Source: Actinotignum schaalii FB123-CNA-2
GTDB lineage: Bacteria > Actinomycetota > Actinomycetes > Actinomycetales > Actinomycetaceae
DNA length: 64,000 bases
NCBI RefSeq assembly: GCF_000411135.1
Contig: NZ_KE150263.1
Location: forward strand, 496,594 to 560,593
Reading direction: 5' to 3'
The notes beneath the pieces were generated by a model. That model ran no database searches and was not told the DNA's origin. It was given only the letters and a program-made list of their open reading frames with translations. Each line of letters begins with the position of its first letter. The stretch's first letter is position 1. Below, piece after piece: positions 6,568-16,300 of the stretch. The position numbers were made by a program, and so were the translations under genes.

Positions 6568-8280
6568 CAGCACGATATCCGTAACGCCGGTCGCGACCGG
6601 CCGCCACGCCCCGCCATCGCGAGTAGCAACAACCTGCTGGTCGGTAAGGACCACGATCGATTGCTCCCCGCGCCCGGCAGTCAGCCGCACCGAACCGGGA
6701 TAGGGCGTGACGTTGAGGCGTTCCATGGGTCCGCCCACCCGCACCGCGAAAATCAGCGGATCTGTACCGGCGGTAGCGCGCCCGAGCACCGCGATATCCG
6801 TACTGGAAATCCAGGCCACCGAGCTCACATCCGCCAGGCGCTGCCCCACCTCTAGCGGATCTCCGAGAGCTGTCGGCTCGTGGCGGGCATCGCGCTGGAT
6901 GGGAGCAATGAGCATCTGCACGGTATCCCCCACCTGCGCCACAATCAGCAGACGCGCGCCTTCGCGTGAAGCCCGAACTTCCCGGATCCGCGCGCCCTTG
7001 AGGAAAGGCGCGGTCAATTCACGCACCCGGCCGTCATCAGCAGCGGCCAGCACTACACCCTTATTATCAGTTTCGGACGTCCACACCCAGCCCCAGTAGT
7101 CGTAGGAGGGCTCCACCAGGCGCTCCCCGCGGACCATCGTGAAGGGCTGGAAACCATCGCTTCCCACCCGCACCAGGGCATCGCGCTGCGCGGTGAGCAG
7201 TGCGTAGGAGGCCACCGAATCGGAATAGTTCCCGGCCATACGCGCCACGTGAATATCGTCGAAGACCCCGCTGGCAAACACCGGGCGGGTCTTGCCTTCT
7301 TCCACCTTGTAGGGCCGGTTGTTCTCCAACACGGTGAGGTCATAAGCCCCGTACGGATACGTGGGCAGATCCGCGATGGCGATGGGATCCAGCGGCTCAC
7401 CCGACACCGTAATATTCACCGAATGCACCGGTACCACGCTCTGGCCGGTAAAGGAGCGCTGGATCTGCTGCACGGCGCGCGCCTGGGATTCCCGGCTGAG
7501 GGTGGAGATTTCCGCTGTGACATCCAGAGTCAGCACCCCGCTTTCCAGCTTCGGGCTGGAGGCCATGCGCAAAGTAGTGGGAATTTCCGAATGGACCGCA
7601 TCGGCAAGCCAGGGCGAGGGCCCGGCCAGCAGCCCGGCAATCGTGGAAGAAATAAAGGTCATCCGCGGGTAGAAACGCAGATCGGGAACCATGGTATCCG
7701 AGCCGGGACCGATGAAATAGAGCGGGGTACGCACGTACATGGAGGCGAAGAGGCTATCGGTCATCATGACGCCGTCTTCCAATTCGGCGATGCGCCATTC
7801 ACCGCTGGCATTACGATCCAGTTTGAAAGTGGTGGAGTGAATGGCGTCCGTGGAGGCCTCGGTGTAGCGCCCACCGGTATCCACGGTCCCCTGCGCGGTC
7901 ACCGAAATAACATAGGTGCCGTCCTCTCGTTGGGTGGGGGAAATGTTTTGGGAGTTCGGGTACACGCGCACCTGGGAACGCGGATTCCAGGTGCGGCCGG
8001 CTTCTTTGGTGAGGAATTGGCGGGCGGTAGCGTAATCATCGCCCGCCCCGCTGCTCCCGGCCAGCAGGAAACCGCGGATCACTTCTTCGGGTGAAGCACC
8101 GGTAGCCGGGCCGGCCGGGGTGAGGCCGAAAACAGCTTCTTCGGTGGGTGGCACGCTCGCCTCATTGACCGGCCCGGAACGCGGCAGTCGCCCGCATCCG
8201 GCCAACGCTAGGATCATCACGCTGAGCAGCACCGCGAGGGCACGTCCCAGCCCGGGTTTCTTCAGCACGTGCGCGTTCAT
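6559..8280 (-). CDS. lpqB: Lipoprotein LpqB
   Basis: A 573-residue lipoprotein. The signal peptide ends in the lipobox LALAGC with the acylated Cys at residue 29, so the mature protein is anchored outside the membrane. A GerMN-type sporulation/germination domain occupies roughly residues 200-320 and a beta-propeller-like C-terminal half follows. In mycobacteria LpqB binds the sensor part of MtrB and tunes signalling to MtrA, affecting cell-wall homeostasis. The start overlaps the mtrB stop by ATGA (8277-8280), so the genes are translationally coupled. The stop codon lies in a 9-bp tandem repeat. Confidence 0.93.
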   Translation of the reverse strand: MNAHVLKKPGLGRALAVLLSVMILALAGCGRLPRSGPVNEASVPPTEEAVFGLTPAGPATGASPEEVIRGFLLAGSSGAGDDYATARQFLTKEAGRTWNPRSQVRVYPNSQNISPTQREDGTYVISVTAQGTVDTGGRYTEASTDAIHSTTFKLDRNASGEWRIAELEDGVMMTDSLFASMYVRTPLYFIGPGSDTMVPDLRFYPRMTFISSTIAGLLAGPSPWLADAVHSEIPTTLRMASSPKLESGVLTLDVTAEISTLSRESQARAVQQIQRSFTGQSVVPVHSVNITVSGEPLDPIAIADLPTYPYGAYDLTVLENNRPYKVEEGKTRPVFASGVFDDIHVARMAGNYSDSVASYALLTAQRDALVRVGSDGFQPFTMVRGERLVEPSYDYWGWVWTSETDNKGVVLAAADDGRVRELTAPFLKGARIREVRASREGARLLIVAQVGDTVQMLIAPIQRDARHEPTALGDPLEVGQRLADVSSVAWISSTDIAVLGRATAGTDPLIFAVRVGGPMERLNVTPYPGSVRLTAGRGEQSIVVLTDQQVVATRDGGAWRPVATGVTDIVLPG

Positions 8281-10151
8281 GCGTCCTCCTTCCCCGCAGA
8301 ACCGGTGGGCGCTGCTGTGCCGGTGGGCGCGCTTGGGGTGTGCGTCGTCGTACCGGAAACGGCAGTACCCGGCGCCGCAGGTTTGGGCGACGCCGCCGCA
8401 GCGGCCCCGCTGCTTGCGTCCGCGGGCGCTACCGCCATTGCGCGAATAGCTGGAATCGTGCCGGTGGTACCCACCGCGGGCAGGGACCCGGTGGTATCCG
8501 CGCGCACGATCTCAATGGGAATATCCTCGCTGTCCTCCCAATCTTCCGCGGCAGCCACCCGCAGGGGCAGCGGCGGGGTGAAGGCCGCTTTCTGGGTACG
8601 GGGCACGGTGAGGAGGAAGGTAGATCCCACCCCCAATTCGCCGGTAGCTTGCAGGCGCCCTTCGTGGAGCAGGGCGTCTTCGCGGGTGATGGTCAGGCCC
8701 AAGCCGGTTCCTCCCGATTTTCGCACCCGGGAAGTATCGGCACGCCAGAAACGGTCGAAAACGTGGGAGGCCTGCTCGGGGCTCAGACCAATACCGCGAT
8801 CGGATACTTCCACCGCCACCGCGGTATCCGAACCAACCACCCGCACTTTAACGGGCCCGCCTTCGGCATGTTCCACCGCGTTCACCACGAGGTTGCGCAC
8901 GATACGTTCGATACGGCGCGAGTCCACGCTGGCCACGGTTTCCCCGCGCGCGGAGAGCGTGACGGGCACCCTGTTCGCTTCGATGAGGGGCGCCTGGGAG
9001 ATGATCACGCGCCGCACAATTTCTACGACGTCGATTTTGCTGGTTTCCAGCACCATCGAACCCGCATCGAAGCGGGAAATCTCCAAGAGATCGGAGAGCA
9101 TGGTGTCCAGAGAAATAAGTTGGGAATGCTGGAGTTCAGCCGAACGCCGCAGGCTGGAGGGAAGTTCGGAACGCTTATCGTAGATGAGCTGGCCGGCCAT
9201 CCTGATGGTGGTGACCGGGGTGCGCAATTCATGAGACACCGCGGATACGAAATTCTGCTGCACCTGGGAGAGCCGTTCGAGGCGGGTGAATTGATCCTGG
9301 AGGGATTCTGCCATCTGGTTGAAAGCGGAGCCAAGCTGGGCTAATTCGTCTTCCCCGCGATCATCCATCCGCACATCAAAAGCGCCCCCGGCCAGCTGGC
9401 GGGCGTTTTCCGCCGCGGCTCGCACCGGCTTCAAGACCACATTAACGAGTACACCGGTGGCCACCGCCACGATGGTAAGAAGCGCGACAGTGGCGAGCAT
9501 AAGCACCCGGGAAACCTGCGCCACCGTCACCTCTTCGTTTTCCAGAGAATAGAGCGTATAAAACTCATACATGCCGGCATTGGGAAGGCGCACGGTCGCA
9601 CCGATAAGAATCCCGGGGAGGGTGTATTCCTCCCCCTTCGCAATAGCCACTGCCTGCCATTGCGGGCTGGAGGATTCTTGCACGGCCTCCCGCAATTCGG
9701 GGGTAAGCACATCCATGACAGTTGCCGGAGTGGGAGCCCCCACATCAGCTACCAGGTAATTACCGGTATTCTGCCCTGGCGAGCGGATGAGGGCCGTGCC
9801 CACCACCCCGCGGATCGGTTCAAATTGGGAGCGCACCTGCGCGTTCGCAATTTCCTGAACCGCGCCGGAGGTTTGGGCATTGGCCGAGTCAAAAACATAT
9901 TGGGCTTGGGAGCGGGCGCCGTAAAATTGCTCGGTGGCAGCGCTGACGGCGCGGTCATAAAGTTGCGAACGCGTTTGGTTAGCAACAATAACCGCGGTCA
10001 CGATACTCGTGAGCACCCCGATAGCCACAATCGCGGAAACCACTCGCGCGTTGAGAGAGGTGCGCCAGGATTGCGAAAATGAGGTGAGCGCGCCGCGCCC
10101 CATGCTCCCGAGGCTGCGATGAATATAGCCGCGCCGCGAAAATTGACTCAC
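8277..10151 (-). CDS. mtrB: Sensor histidine kinase MtrB
   Basis: A 624-residue membrane kinase of the MtrAB system, which controls cell-wall hydrolases, division and osmotic response in actinobacteria. Residues 37-57 and about 216-240 are membrane segments enclosing an extracytoplasmic sensor domain of about 160 residues. A HAMP domain follows (241-295), then the H-box VSHELRTPV with phospho-acceptor His307, the N-box NLVVNAVEHA, and the G-boxes DRGIGL and GGTGLGL. The last 90 or so residues are an Ala/Pro/Thr-rich tail beyond the ATPase domain. The gene overlaps mtrA upstream and lpqB downstream by 4 bp each. A GTCGTCGTACC motif copy (8341-8354) falls in the tail. Confidence 0.95.
   Translation of the reverse strand: MSQFSRRGYIHRSLGSMGRGALTSFSQSWRTSLNARVVSAIVAIGVLTSIVTAVIVANQTRSQLYDRAVSAATEQFYGARSQAQYVFDSANAQTSGAVQEIANAQVRSQFEPIRGVVGTALIRSPGQNTGNYLVADVGAPTPATVMDVLTPELREAVQESSSPQWQAVAIAKGEEYTLPGILIGATVRLPNAGMYEFYTLYSLENEEVTVAQVSRVLMLATVALLTIVAVATGVLVNVVLKPVRAAAENARQLAGGAFDVRMDDRGEDELAQLGSAFNQMAESLQDQFTRLERLSQVQQNFVSAVSHELRTPVTTIRMAGQLIYDKRSELPSSLRRSAELQHSQLISLDTMLSDLLEISRFDAGSMVLETSKIDVVEIVRRVIISQAPLIEANRVPVTLSARGETVASVDSRRIERIVRNLVVNAVEHAEGGPVKVRVVGSDTAVAVEVSDRGIGLSPEQASHVFDRFWRADTSRVRKSGGTGLGLTITREDALLHEGRLQATGELGVGSTFLLTVPRTQKAAFTPPLPLRVAAAEDWEDSEDIPIEIVRADTTGSLPAVGTTGTIPAIRAMAVAPADASSGAAAAASPKPAAPGTAVSGTTTHTPSAPTGTAAPTGSAGKEDA
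8341..8354 (+). repeat. Dispersed motif copy inside mtrB
   Basis: TGCGTCGTCGTACC, sharing the CGTCGTACC core with the copies at 6381, 10966, 11851, 44326 and 53355. It falls in the low-complexity C-terminal tail of MtrB, where amino-acid constraint is weak. Confidence 0.45.
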
Positions 10152-10831
10152 TCCTGGGTTGCCCCCGCCCGGTAGCCCACCCCGCGCACGGTAATAACCA
10201 CCTCGGGATTATCCGGGTCCTTTTCCACCTTGGAGCGCAGGCGCTGAATATGCACGTTAACGAGGCGGGTGTCGGTGGAATCGTGGCGGTAGCCCCATAC
10301 CTGCTCGAGGAGTTCTTCGCGGGAGAATACCTGGTAGGGCTTGCGCGCCAGGGTGGTGAGCAGCTCAAATTCGAGGGGGGTCAGGTGAAGATCTTCCCCG
10401 TTACGCGTGACCTGGTGGGCGCGCGGGTCGATCACCAGATCGGCAACCCGCAGCGTTTCCACTTCCGGTTCGGTGCGCCGCAGTCGCGCCTTAATGCGGG
10501 CCAGCAGCACCGAGTTCTCAAAAGGCTTGGTGACGTAATCATCCGCCCCGGCTTCCAGGCCGGCCACCACGTCCACCGAATCGGTAAGGGCACTCATCAT
10601 AATGATGGGGACATCGCTTTCTTCACGCAGCTGGCGGGCGACCTCCACCCCGCTCATTCCGGGCAGCATGACATCCAAGAGCACAATATCCGGTGTTTCC
10701 GCCCGGAAAATAGGCAGAGCATTGGTGCCGGTGGCACACACCGTCACGGCGTATCCTTCCGATTCCAGCAGGATCGCCACCATTTCAGAGATACCGGGAT
10801 CGTCATCGACCACAAGAACGCGCATAGTCAT
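10148..10831 (-). CDS. mtrA: Response regulator MtrA
   Basis: A 227-residue OmpR/PhoB-type regulator. The receiver domain (residues 1-120) has acidic pocket residues DD10-11, phospho-acceptor Asp53 in LLDVMLPG, Thr/Ser in MMSALT and Lys in YVTKPF. The winged-helix DNA-binding domain follows, with LTPLEFELLTTLARKP and the recognition-helix/wing segment RLVNVHIQRLRSKVEKD. MtrA is phosphorylated by MtrB and activates cell-wall and division genes; in many actinobacteria it is essential. It could start at either ATG (10831 or 10825). It is downstream of the DUF3499 gene and overlaps mtrB. Confidence 0.95.
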   Translation of the reverse strand: MTMRVLVVDDDPGISEMVAILLESEGYAVTVCATGTNALPIFRAETPDIVLLDVMLPGMSGVEVARQLREESDVPIIMMSALTDSVDVVAGLEAGADDYVTKPFENSVLLARIKARLRRTEPEVETLRVADLVIDPRAHQVTRNGEDLHLTPLEFELLTTLARKPYQVFSREELLEQVWGYRHDSTDTRLVNVHIQRLRSKVEKDPDNPEVVITVRGVGYRAGATQE

Positions 10832-10965
10832 AGCGCCATTTTCTCACGTTCGTGCCAATCGTGCAGAAAAATGCGCGAATAGCGTGCGCGGTGAGCGCGG
10901 CGGCCACGAAGCGCAAGGCGCACGGGGCGGGCATAACGTGTGCGGACTGGGCGCGGAGCCGAAGA

Positions 10966-10980
10966 GGCGTCGTCGTACCT
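10966..10980 (+). repeat. Dispersed motif copy at the end of the DUF3499 gene
   Basis: GGCGTCGTCGTACCT. The motif is the loop and part of the arms of a small AGAGG...CCTCT hairpin immediately after the DUF3499 stop codon. Confidence 0.5.
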
Positions 10981-11370
10981 CTAGTTATCTTCCGGCGTTT
11001 CCGTTTCCTCGCTACGCACCACGCTCAGGCGCGGACGCACCGCCACATCGGAGGGGCGGCTCACCTTCCGGGTAGCGCGGGCAGGTTCGGGTGGCTGGCG
11101 GGTGGCGGTTTCGCGGATGGCATCCGCGAGCGCCATGAGATCGGTATCCGAGGGCGGTGCCGGCTCAAATTCGGTGCGCAGGCGGATCATCTGCCAACCG
11201 CGCGGGACGGTCACCGATTCGGCGTGCGCTTCGCACAGGTCAAAGGTGCCCGGGGAAGCCACCGGTGAGAGCGGCCCGATCACGGCGGTTGCTTCCGCGT
11301 ACTGGTAGGTCAACGTGGCAACGGCCGGCTGCTGGCACGTGGTGCGGGAACACTTTCTCAACGGACTCAC
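10981..11370 (-). CDS. DUF3499 family protein
   Basis: A 129-residue protein typical of actinobacteria, of unknown function. The N-terminal half has Cys7 and Cys12 (CSRTTCQQPAVATLTY) and a later CEAHAE (Cys46, His49), a likely zinc-ribbon arrangement. The conserved PRGWQMIRL ends the domain, and the rest is a low-complexity charged tail. It begins with GTG at 11370. It is the first gene of the minus-strand run that continues into mtrA, and its 36-bp divergent gap to the metallopeptidase-like gene is a conserved pairing in the phylum. Confidence 0.85.
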   Translation of the reverse strand: MSPLRKCSRTTCQQPAVATLTYQYAEATAVIGPLSPVASPGTFDLCEAHAESVTVPRGWQMIRLRTEFEPAPPSDTDLMALADAIRETATRQPPEPARATRKVSRPSDVAVRPRLSVVRSEETETPEDN

Positions 11371-11406
11371 GCCTTAGACGTTAGCACGCCCGTGTAACCT
11401 TGGGGT

Positions 11407-11844
11407 ATGGACACTTTTCCTTCCACGCCTCGCCCCCGCCGCCGTGATCGGCACGGACGGGGAATTCAAGGACCGGTGCTCCCCTATACCCTGCCGGCCT
11501 GGCGCACCCGGGCAGATAAATTCGACGATATTATCGCCTCCGAACTAGCCACCTACCGCGCCCATTTCGGGGAAGAAATGCGCGATCTTGATTTCGCGGT
11601 CATGGATGTTCCGGCCTCCGATCCTTCGCCTTGGGAGGACGGGGTTCCCCTGGCGCGCCTGCTGCCTTTCGAGCGCGGCGGCGCGGTGCGGGCCCGGCTG
11701 CTGTTTTACCGGATGCCGATGATGCGTACCGCGATGGCCAGCCCTTTCCCGCGTATTGTGATTCACGATATCGTCACCGAACAGCTCGCGGCGGCGATTT
11801 CCCGCCACCCCGAGGACATCGATTTTTTGCGGCGCGGTTTTTAG
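11407..11844 (+). CDS. Metallopeptidase-like (zincin fold) family protein
   Basis: A 145-residue protein of the small actinobacterial 'metallopeptidase family' that is encoded divergently from DUF3499. The opening RRRDRHGRGIQGPVLPY, then FAVMDVPASDP and IVIHDIVTEQLAAAI are family landmarks. The position of the usual HExxH zinc helix reads HDIVTEQ, so the canonical catalytic motif is absent here, as in many members, and enzymatic activity is doubtful. No signal peptide is visible, so it is probably cytoplasmic. The start ATG at 11407 lies 36 bp from the divergent DUF3499 start and has no clear Shine-Dalgarno, consistent with a short or missing leader. A palindromic dispersed repeat follows the stop. 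Confidence 0.75.
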   Translation: MDTFPSTPRPRRRDRHGRGIQGPVLPYTLPAWRTRADKFDDIIASELATYRAHFGEEMRDLDFAVMDVPASDPSPWEDGVPLARLLPFERGGAVRARLLFYRMPMMRTAMASPFPRIVIHDIVTEQLAAAISRHPEDIDFLRRGF

Positions 11845-11850
11845 TTTTTC

Positions 11851-11870
11851 TGGTACGACGCCGCAGCTGC
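11851..11870 (-). repeat. Dispersed 20-nt motif, exact copy 2
   Basis: Complement of 6381-6400 over all 20 bases. It begins 6 nt past the stop of the metallopeptidase-like gene. It runs into the 14-bp palindrome GCCGCAGCTGCGGC, and a run of T precedes it. Confidence 0.75.
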
Positions 11871-11961
11871 GGCCCGCGTGCGCGCGTTTATGCGCGCCGC
11901 GGCGGCCGCGGTGGTGCGTTTTTGTTGATCGTGCACGCCTAGGTTGCTCGCACCGCGGTTT

Positions 11962-13341
11962 CTAGTTCTGGCGCACCGCGACACGGGCAGAGAGCGCCTC
12001 GCGCTGGTCGGCAACCGCGCCCACCCAGTCAATGCCGCTCGCTCCGCCAGCTTCCCCGTTCGGGGCACGAACAAGCGCGGCGGCACTCACCGGGTTTTCT
12101 GCCTCAATGCGGTATCCGCGAGCAGCTTCGGGTAGGTCCACCGTGGTATATCCCGAAACTTGGGCGTTCACGGGGTCAAGATCCACACCGTCGGCTCCCA
12201 CCGGGGTGATCTCAACGTGGCCGCGCCCGGCCAGCGCAAGGCGGGCCGGTCCGGGCCCGAAGCTTCCCGCGGTGCGGGCGGCCGGAGCAACCGGACTGGC
12301 CCAGGCGGTATCTCCCCCGCCGCCCAGTAACGCACCCGCGGCGAGGGGCTGCGGCCCACGCACCTGCACCGCGTAGGTACCCGGGTCGATACCGGCCAGA
12401 GTGAGATCCATAACGGAATTTGCGGCGATGGCCACGTCCTCTCCGCCGGGAAGGGTGCGGGTGGTGCCGTCTTCTGCGGTGAGCTGCACCGTGAAAGTGG
12501 TGGCTTCTCCCGGGTTGGCGATGCGCAGGGTGGAGCCCTCCGGGATTCCCGGGATGGTGAGTTCCGTGGCGGCCGGGGCACCGGTGGCGAAATCAACCCC
12601 GGCGCCGCTGGTACCGGAAATATGCTGATTTTGCAGGGTCGCTCCGAAAGTGCCGGCCGGGGTGCTCAGGTGGAGGGCGAGGCGGGAGTCTTCGGCGAGC
12701 AGCCCGTCCAGGGTGTGACGTACGGTGGAACGCCCGGGAACGGCCACCCGTACCGTGCCGAGCGGCCCGGCACCGCCCAGGGCATCGACCCGGACAGTAA
12801 TGGGCGCGGCTCCCGGATTGGTGAGAAGAAGCTGGTTGGAGTACCCCACGGTGGTGGCCGAGGCGGTGATCCACAGCTCCCCCGCCCCGCTCACGCAAGG
12901 ATTCGTGGCCAGGCCGCGCCCGTTACCGCCCTGGGCACTGTAGGACACCGCACCGGAGAGAACCTCCCCAGGATCGGCGCTCAGTATGGTTCCGGCGGGT
13001 AGCGCAGCGCGCGCCTCCTTATCCGCGGTACCGAAGAGTAGCACCTGGGTGGCGATATTATCCGCGTTTCCCCCGGGGGTGCCCTCCACGGTCATACCCG
13101 CGGAAATGGTTTGTTCAAATCCACCACCGCACAGCAGCTGGGTGGGGGCTTCTCCCGCGCTCGCCACCTCGGCTTCTACCGCGCGGGGAGCCCCGGTGGG
13201 AAGCACGACGCCGGCCGCCGCTGCCGCGGCGGCGATTCCCAGCACCGCGAGCGCACTCCCGGCCCGCACCGTGAGGCGGCGCCAACGCGCCCCGCGCCCG
13301 CTGGCGCGCCCCACTTCGGTTTCCTCGCGAACCTGCTCCAT
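11962..13341 (-). CDS. DUF5719 family secreted/anchored protein
   Basis: A 459-residue protein with one N-terminal membrane segment (about residues 27-50, Ala/Val-rich, after a basic patch), so the bulk is outside the cytoplasm. The remainder is Gly/Ala/Thr-rich with repeated beta-sandwich-like sequences (LLLTNPGAAPITVRVDALG, LRIANPGEATTFTVQL), typical of DUF5719. No function is established. Its start overlaps the stop of the upstream giant glycosyltransferase (13341), and that pair together with whiB is a conserved actinobacterial neighbourhood. This suggests a role linked to envelope polysaccharide assembly (inference). Two cysteines, near residues 71 and 149, could form a disulphide. Confidence 0.75.
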   Translation of the reverse strand: MEQVREETEVGRASGRGARWRRLTVRAGSALAVLGIAAAAAAAGVVLPTGAPRAVEAEVASAGEAPTQLLCGGGFEQTISAGMTVEGTPGGNADNIATQVLLFGTADKEARAALPAGTILSADPGEVLSGAVSYSAQGGNGRGLATNPCVSGAGELWITASATTVGYSNQLLLTNPGAAPITVRVDALGGAGPLGTVRVAVPGRSTVRHTLDGLLAEDSRLALHLSTPAGTFGATLQNQHISGTSGAGVDFATGAPAATELTIPGIPEGSTLRIANPGEATTFTVQLTAEDGTTRTLPGGEDVAIAANSVMDLTLAGIDPGTYAVQVRGPQPLAAGALLGGGGDTAWASPVAPAARTAGSFGPGPARLALAGRGHVEITPVGADGVDLDPVNAQVSGYTTVDLPEAARGYRIEAENPVSAAALVRAPNGEAGGASGIDWVGAVADQREALSARVAVRQN

Positions 13342-16300
13342 TACTCGACCACCTTCCGGCGCACCGGGATGGCGACCACGAGCGCCGCGACCACGGCGAG
13401 GATCCGCGCGCCGGCCACCAGAGCATCCCCGGTGCGGTTATAGGAAATTGTCAGGCGCCCGGAGCTCCCGGCCGGAATCTCAAAAGCTTGGGCCCATCCC
13501 GCGTTATAGGTGGGAAGAAGCTGGCCGTCCAGGCGGGCCTCCCAGAGCGGGTCCTGGCGTTCGGCCAGTCGCACAATCCCGCCGTTACGTCCCGCCCGTG
13601 CGGGTAGCTCGGTGTCCACACCGTAGCGCCCGGCGGGCAGTGCGCTGCCGTCCAGGGTGAGGCGCGCGGCATCCACGGCGCTCGCCTCGCTGCGGGTGAG
13701 TCGCCAGGAAAGCATCTGCTCATTGGCGCTGATCATATCGAAACGGCCGGTTGCGCCCAGGGCGCGGGCCAGTTCCCCGGCGCGCGGAGCTTGCGCGGGA
13801 ATAACCACGTAGGAGATAGCGTGTTCGGCTAAGGTTTCCGCGGCGCGCGGGTTTCCGGCGTTCATATCGGCGACGGCGCTAGCCACGTCCGCCGCGGCGG
13901 CATCATCCGCGGATGTTCCTTCCAGGGCCGCGAGCGCGCCGGCCATGGTGCTATCGGTGAGTTGGCGGCCCGGCCCGCGCCAGATTTCGGCTCGAATACC
14001 GTTCTCGGCCGGATAGAGGGAGAGGACCCGCACCCGGTCCGGGGAGGATGCTTCGAGGATGGCAGCGGCCGGCACCGAACGGCCGGTTTCTGGGTGCAGC
14101 TCGGTGGTGCCGGTGAGGGCGCGGCTGAGGTAGAGACCCGATCCGGCCAGGGCACTGAGGATCAGGACCGCGACCGATCCGAGACCCAGGAGCTGGAAAA
14201 GCCCGAAGGAGCGTCCGCTCATATCGGTACGCAGGCCATCCCCGGCGCTCACCAGCGCGATCCACAGCCCGCCGAGTGCCACGCTCAAGCCGATGCCGCT
14301 CCAGGCAGGCGCGCTGAGTGCGGTAGCGCCGTCGTACACCTGGGCCACCGAAACATGAGTGGAGGCGACCGCCCAGGCGAAACCAGCCGCGGCTATCAGC
14401 CAGCCGGCGCGGATGCGCTGCCAATTGCGGGCGCGCCCCAGGGCCAGTACCGCGATGACCACGAGGCACACCGCGCAGATCATGGCAATCTCCCCGAGCC
14501 ACGGGAGGGACTCCGGCTGGGTGAGCGGGAAGAAGGAAAGGAGATCGAGCGGGCCCGGGCGGGCCGCGAAAGGCTCTCCCGGGGTGGCGAAAAGCAAGCG
14601 CCAGGATGCTTCAAGCCCGGGAATGACCACCGCGGCTGCGGGGATCGCGACCCACAGCCAGCGCAGGCGCCGCCAGCGCAGTGCCCCCACCAGGGCAACG
14701 AGAAGAAGAACGGCGAGCATTACCGGGGCAGCCGCCGCCAGGTAGATACCAGCTAGGGCCGCGGTGCCCAGGCCCGCGGTGGATTCGATACGGTCGCGGG
14801 TGCGGGGCAGGCGCCATACGGAGAGCACCGAGGCGGCCAGCACCGGTAGGAGAATATGGACGAGAGCTCCGGCCACGTGACCCGCGCTCAGCGCCCCCAC
14901 CAGGGGCCCGGCCCCGGCCCAGACCAGGCCGGCCACCGCGCGTACGTGCGGAGAGAAGGTGAGGGTGCGGGCCGCCCAGAAAGCCGTCATACCGGCCAGC
15001 ACGGGGGCGCACAGAAGCAGGAGCACCGCGGCGTCCCCCAGGGTGCCCCCGAAGGGTTGCAGTACCAGCGCCAGCGGGGAGAGTAAAGTCCACAGCGCGT
15101 CGATGCGCCCGGGGCTGCCATCGCCCACCGCGAGCCAGCCGGGCAGGCTAGCGCGCAGCAGTTCCGTGCCGGTCAGGGCATCGGGGCGCAGCGCTCCGCC
15201 CGTAAGATATCCGCCGCGCAGCAGCGGGAAAGCAGCCACACCCGCCACGAGTGCGGTCAGTAGGAGGACGGTGCTCCGGGCGCGTGCGGTGGACCGGCGC
15301 CAGCGCCGTCGTTCTGCTTCTTCGAGCGGATTCGGGCGCGCCACCAAACGGATTTTCTCCCGTTCACTGCGTGTCATTTCGCGCCGCGCCGCGCGCACAT
15401 CACGCCCGCGAGCTTCGAGGGCCGCGAGTCCGGCGCGGCTTTTTTCGGTGCGCCGGCGCCGCCGCCGCGCCCGCATCAGTGCCGGAAGGCTCCCGATCAG
15501 CCGAGCGGCCCCGCGCACTTCACCGTCCGCAAGCCGCGCCTCTTTGCCCAGCAGTCGCACCAGCGCCCGCACCGGGCCGAGTAGCACGTACCCGAGGAAT
15601 AGGACGGGCGCGAGCAGCGCGGGTGCGGCAAGTACGGAGTTGTAGAGTTGCGCGGCGCGGCGCGCCGCAAAGGAATCACGGCCGTCCTCACCGAGGGAAA
15701 CACGCGCGTGGCGCACGGTAGCAGTAGGTTCCACGACGACGCGCCAGCCCGCTCCGCGCAAGCGCCGCGAGAGTTCGAGCCCGTCCCCGAAGGGCCCCAG
15801 CCAGGTATCGAAACCGCCGACTTCACGCAGGGCGCTAGCGCGCACGAGTATGCCGGCGCTTCCCACCGCGAGGACATCGGAGCGCCCGTCCAGCTGCCCA
15901 CCGTCGCGGTCATCGAGGGCGACTTCCGGAACTCGCCGCGCGCTGCGGGTGGCCCGGATTCCGACTTCCAGAAGTGCACCAGGATCGGACCAATCCACCT
16001 GTTTGCAGCCCACCGCGCCAATATTCGCGGCGTTTTCCAGGGTGCGGGCGAGGTTCGCGAGGGCTTCCGGAGCGGGGGCGCTATCGTCGTGCAGGATCCA
16101 GTAGGCGTCGTAGCCGGTGGTGGATTGTGCGGCAGTCGATTCAGCGGTGGTGGACTCGCCGGCGCCGTGTGGTTCACCGCTTGATTCACGGGAGTCCGCG
16201 GCAACCGCGTTATTGACAGCTGCCCCGAGTTTTCCGGTAAGCACGCTGATGGCATCGGGTTTCCGGGTGGAGGATTCCAGCGCGGCGAGGGTGTCCTCCA

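Noticed and set aside
6413-6607. Small frame with GVAGVAGVA repeats at the lpqB end
   Set aside because: It is the 9-bp tandem repeat read in another frame; no ribosome-binding site.
11407-11844. Active zinc metallopeptidase
   Set aside because: The HExxH helix expected for catalysis is absent (HDIVTEQ at that position), so only family membership is claimed.
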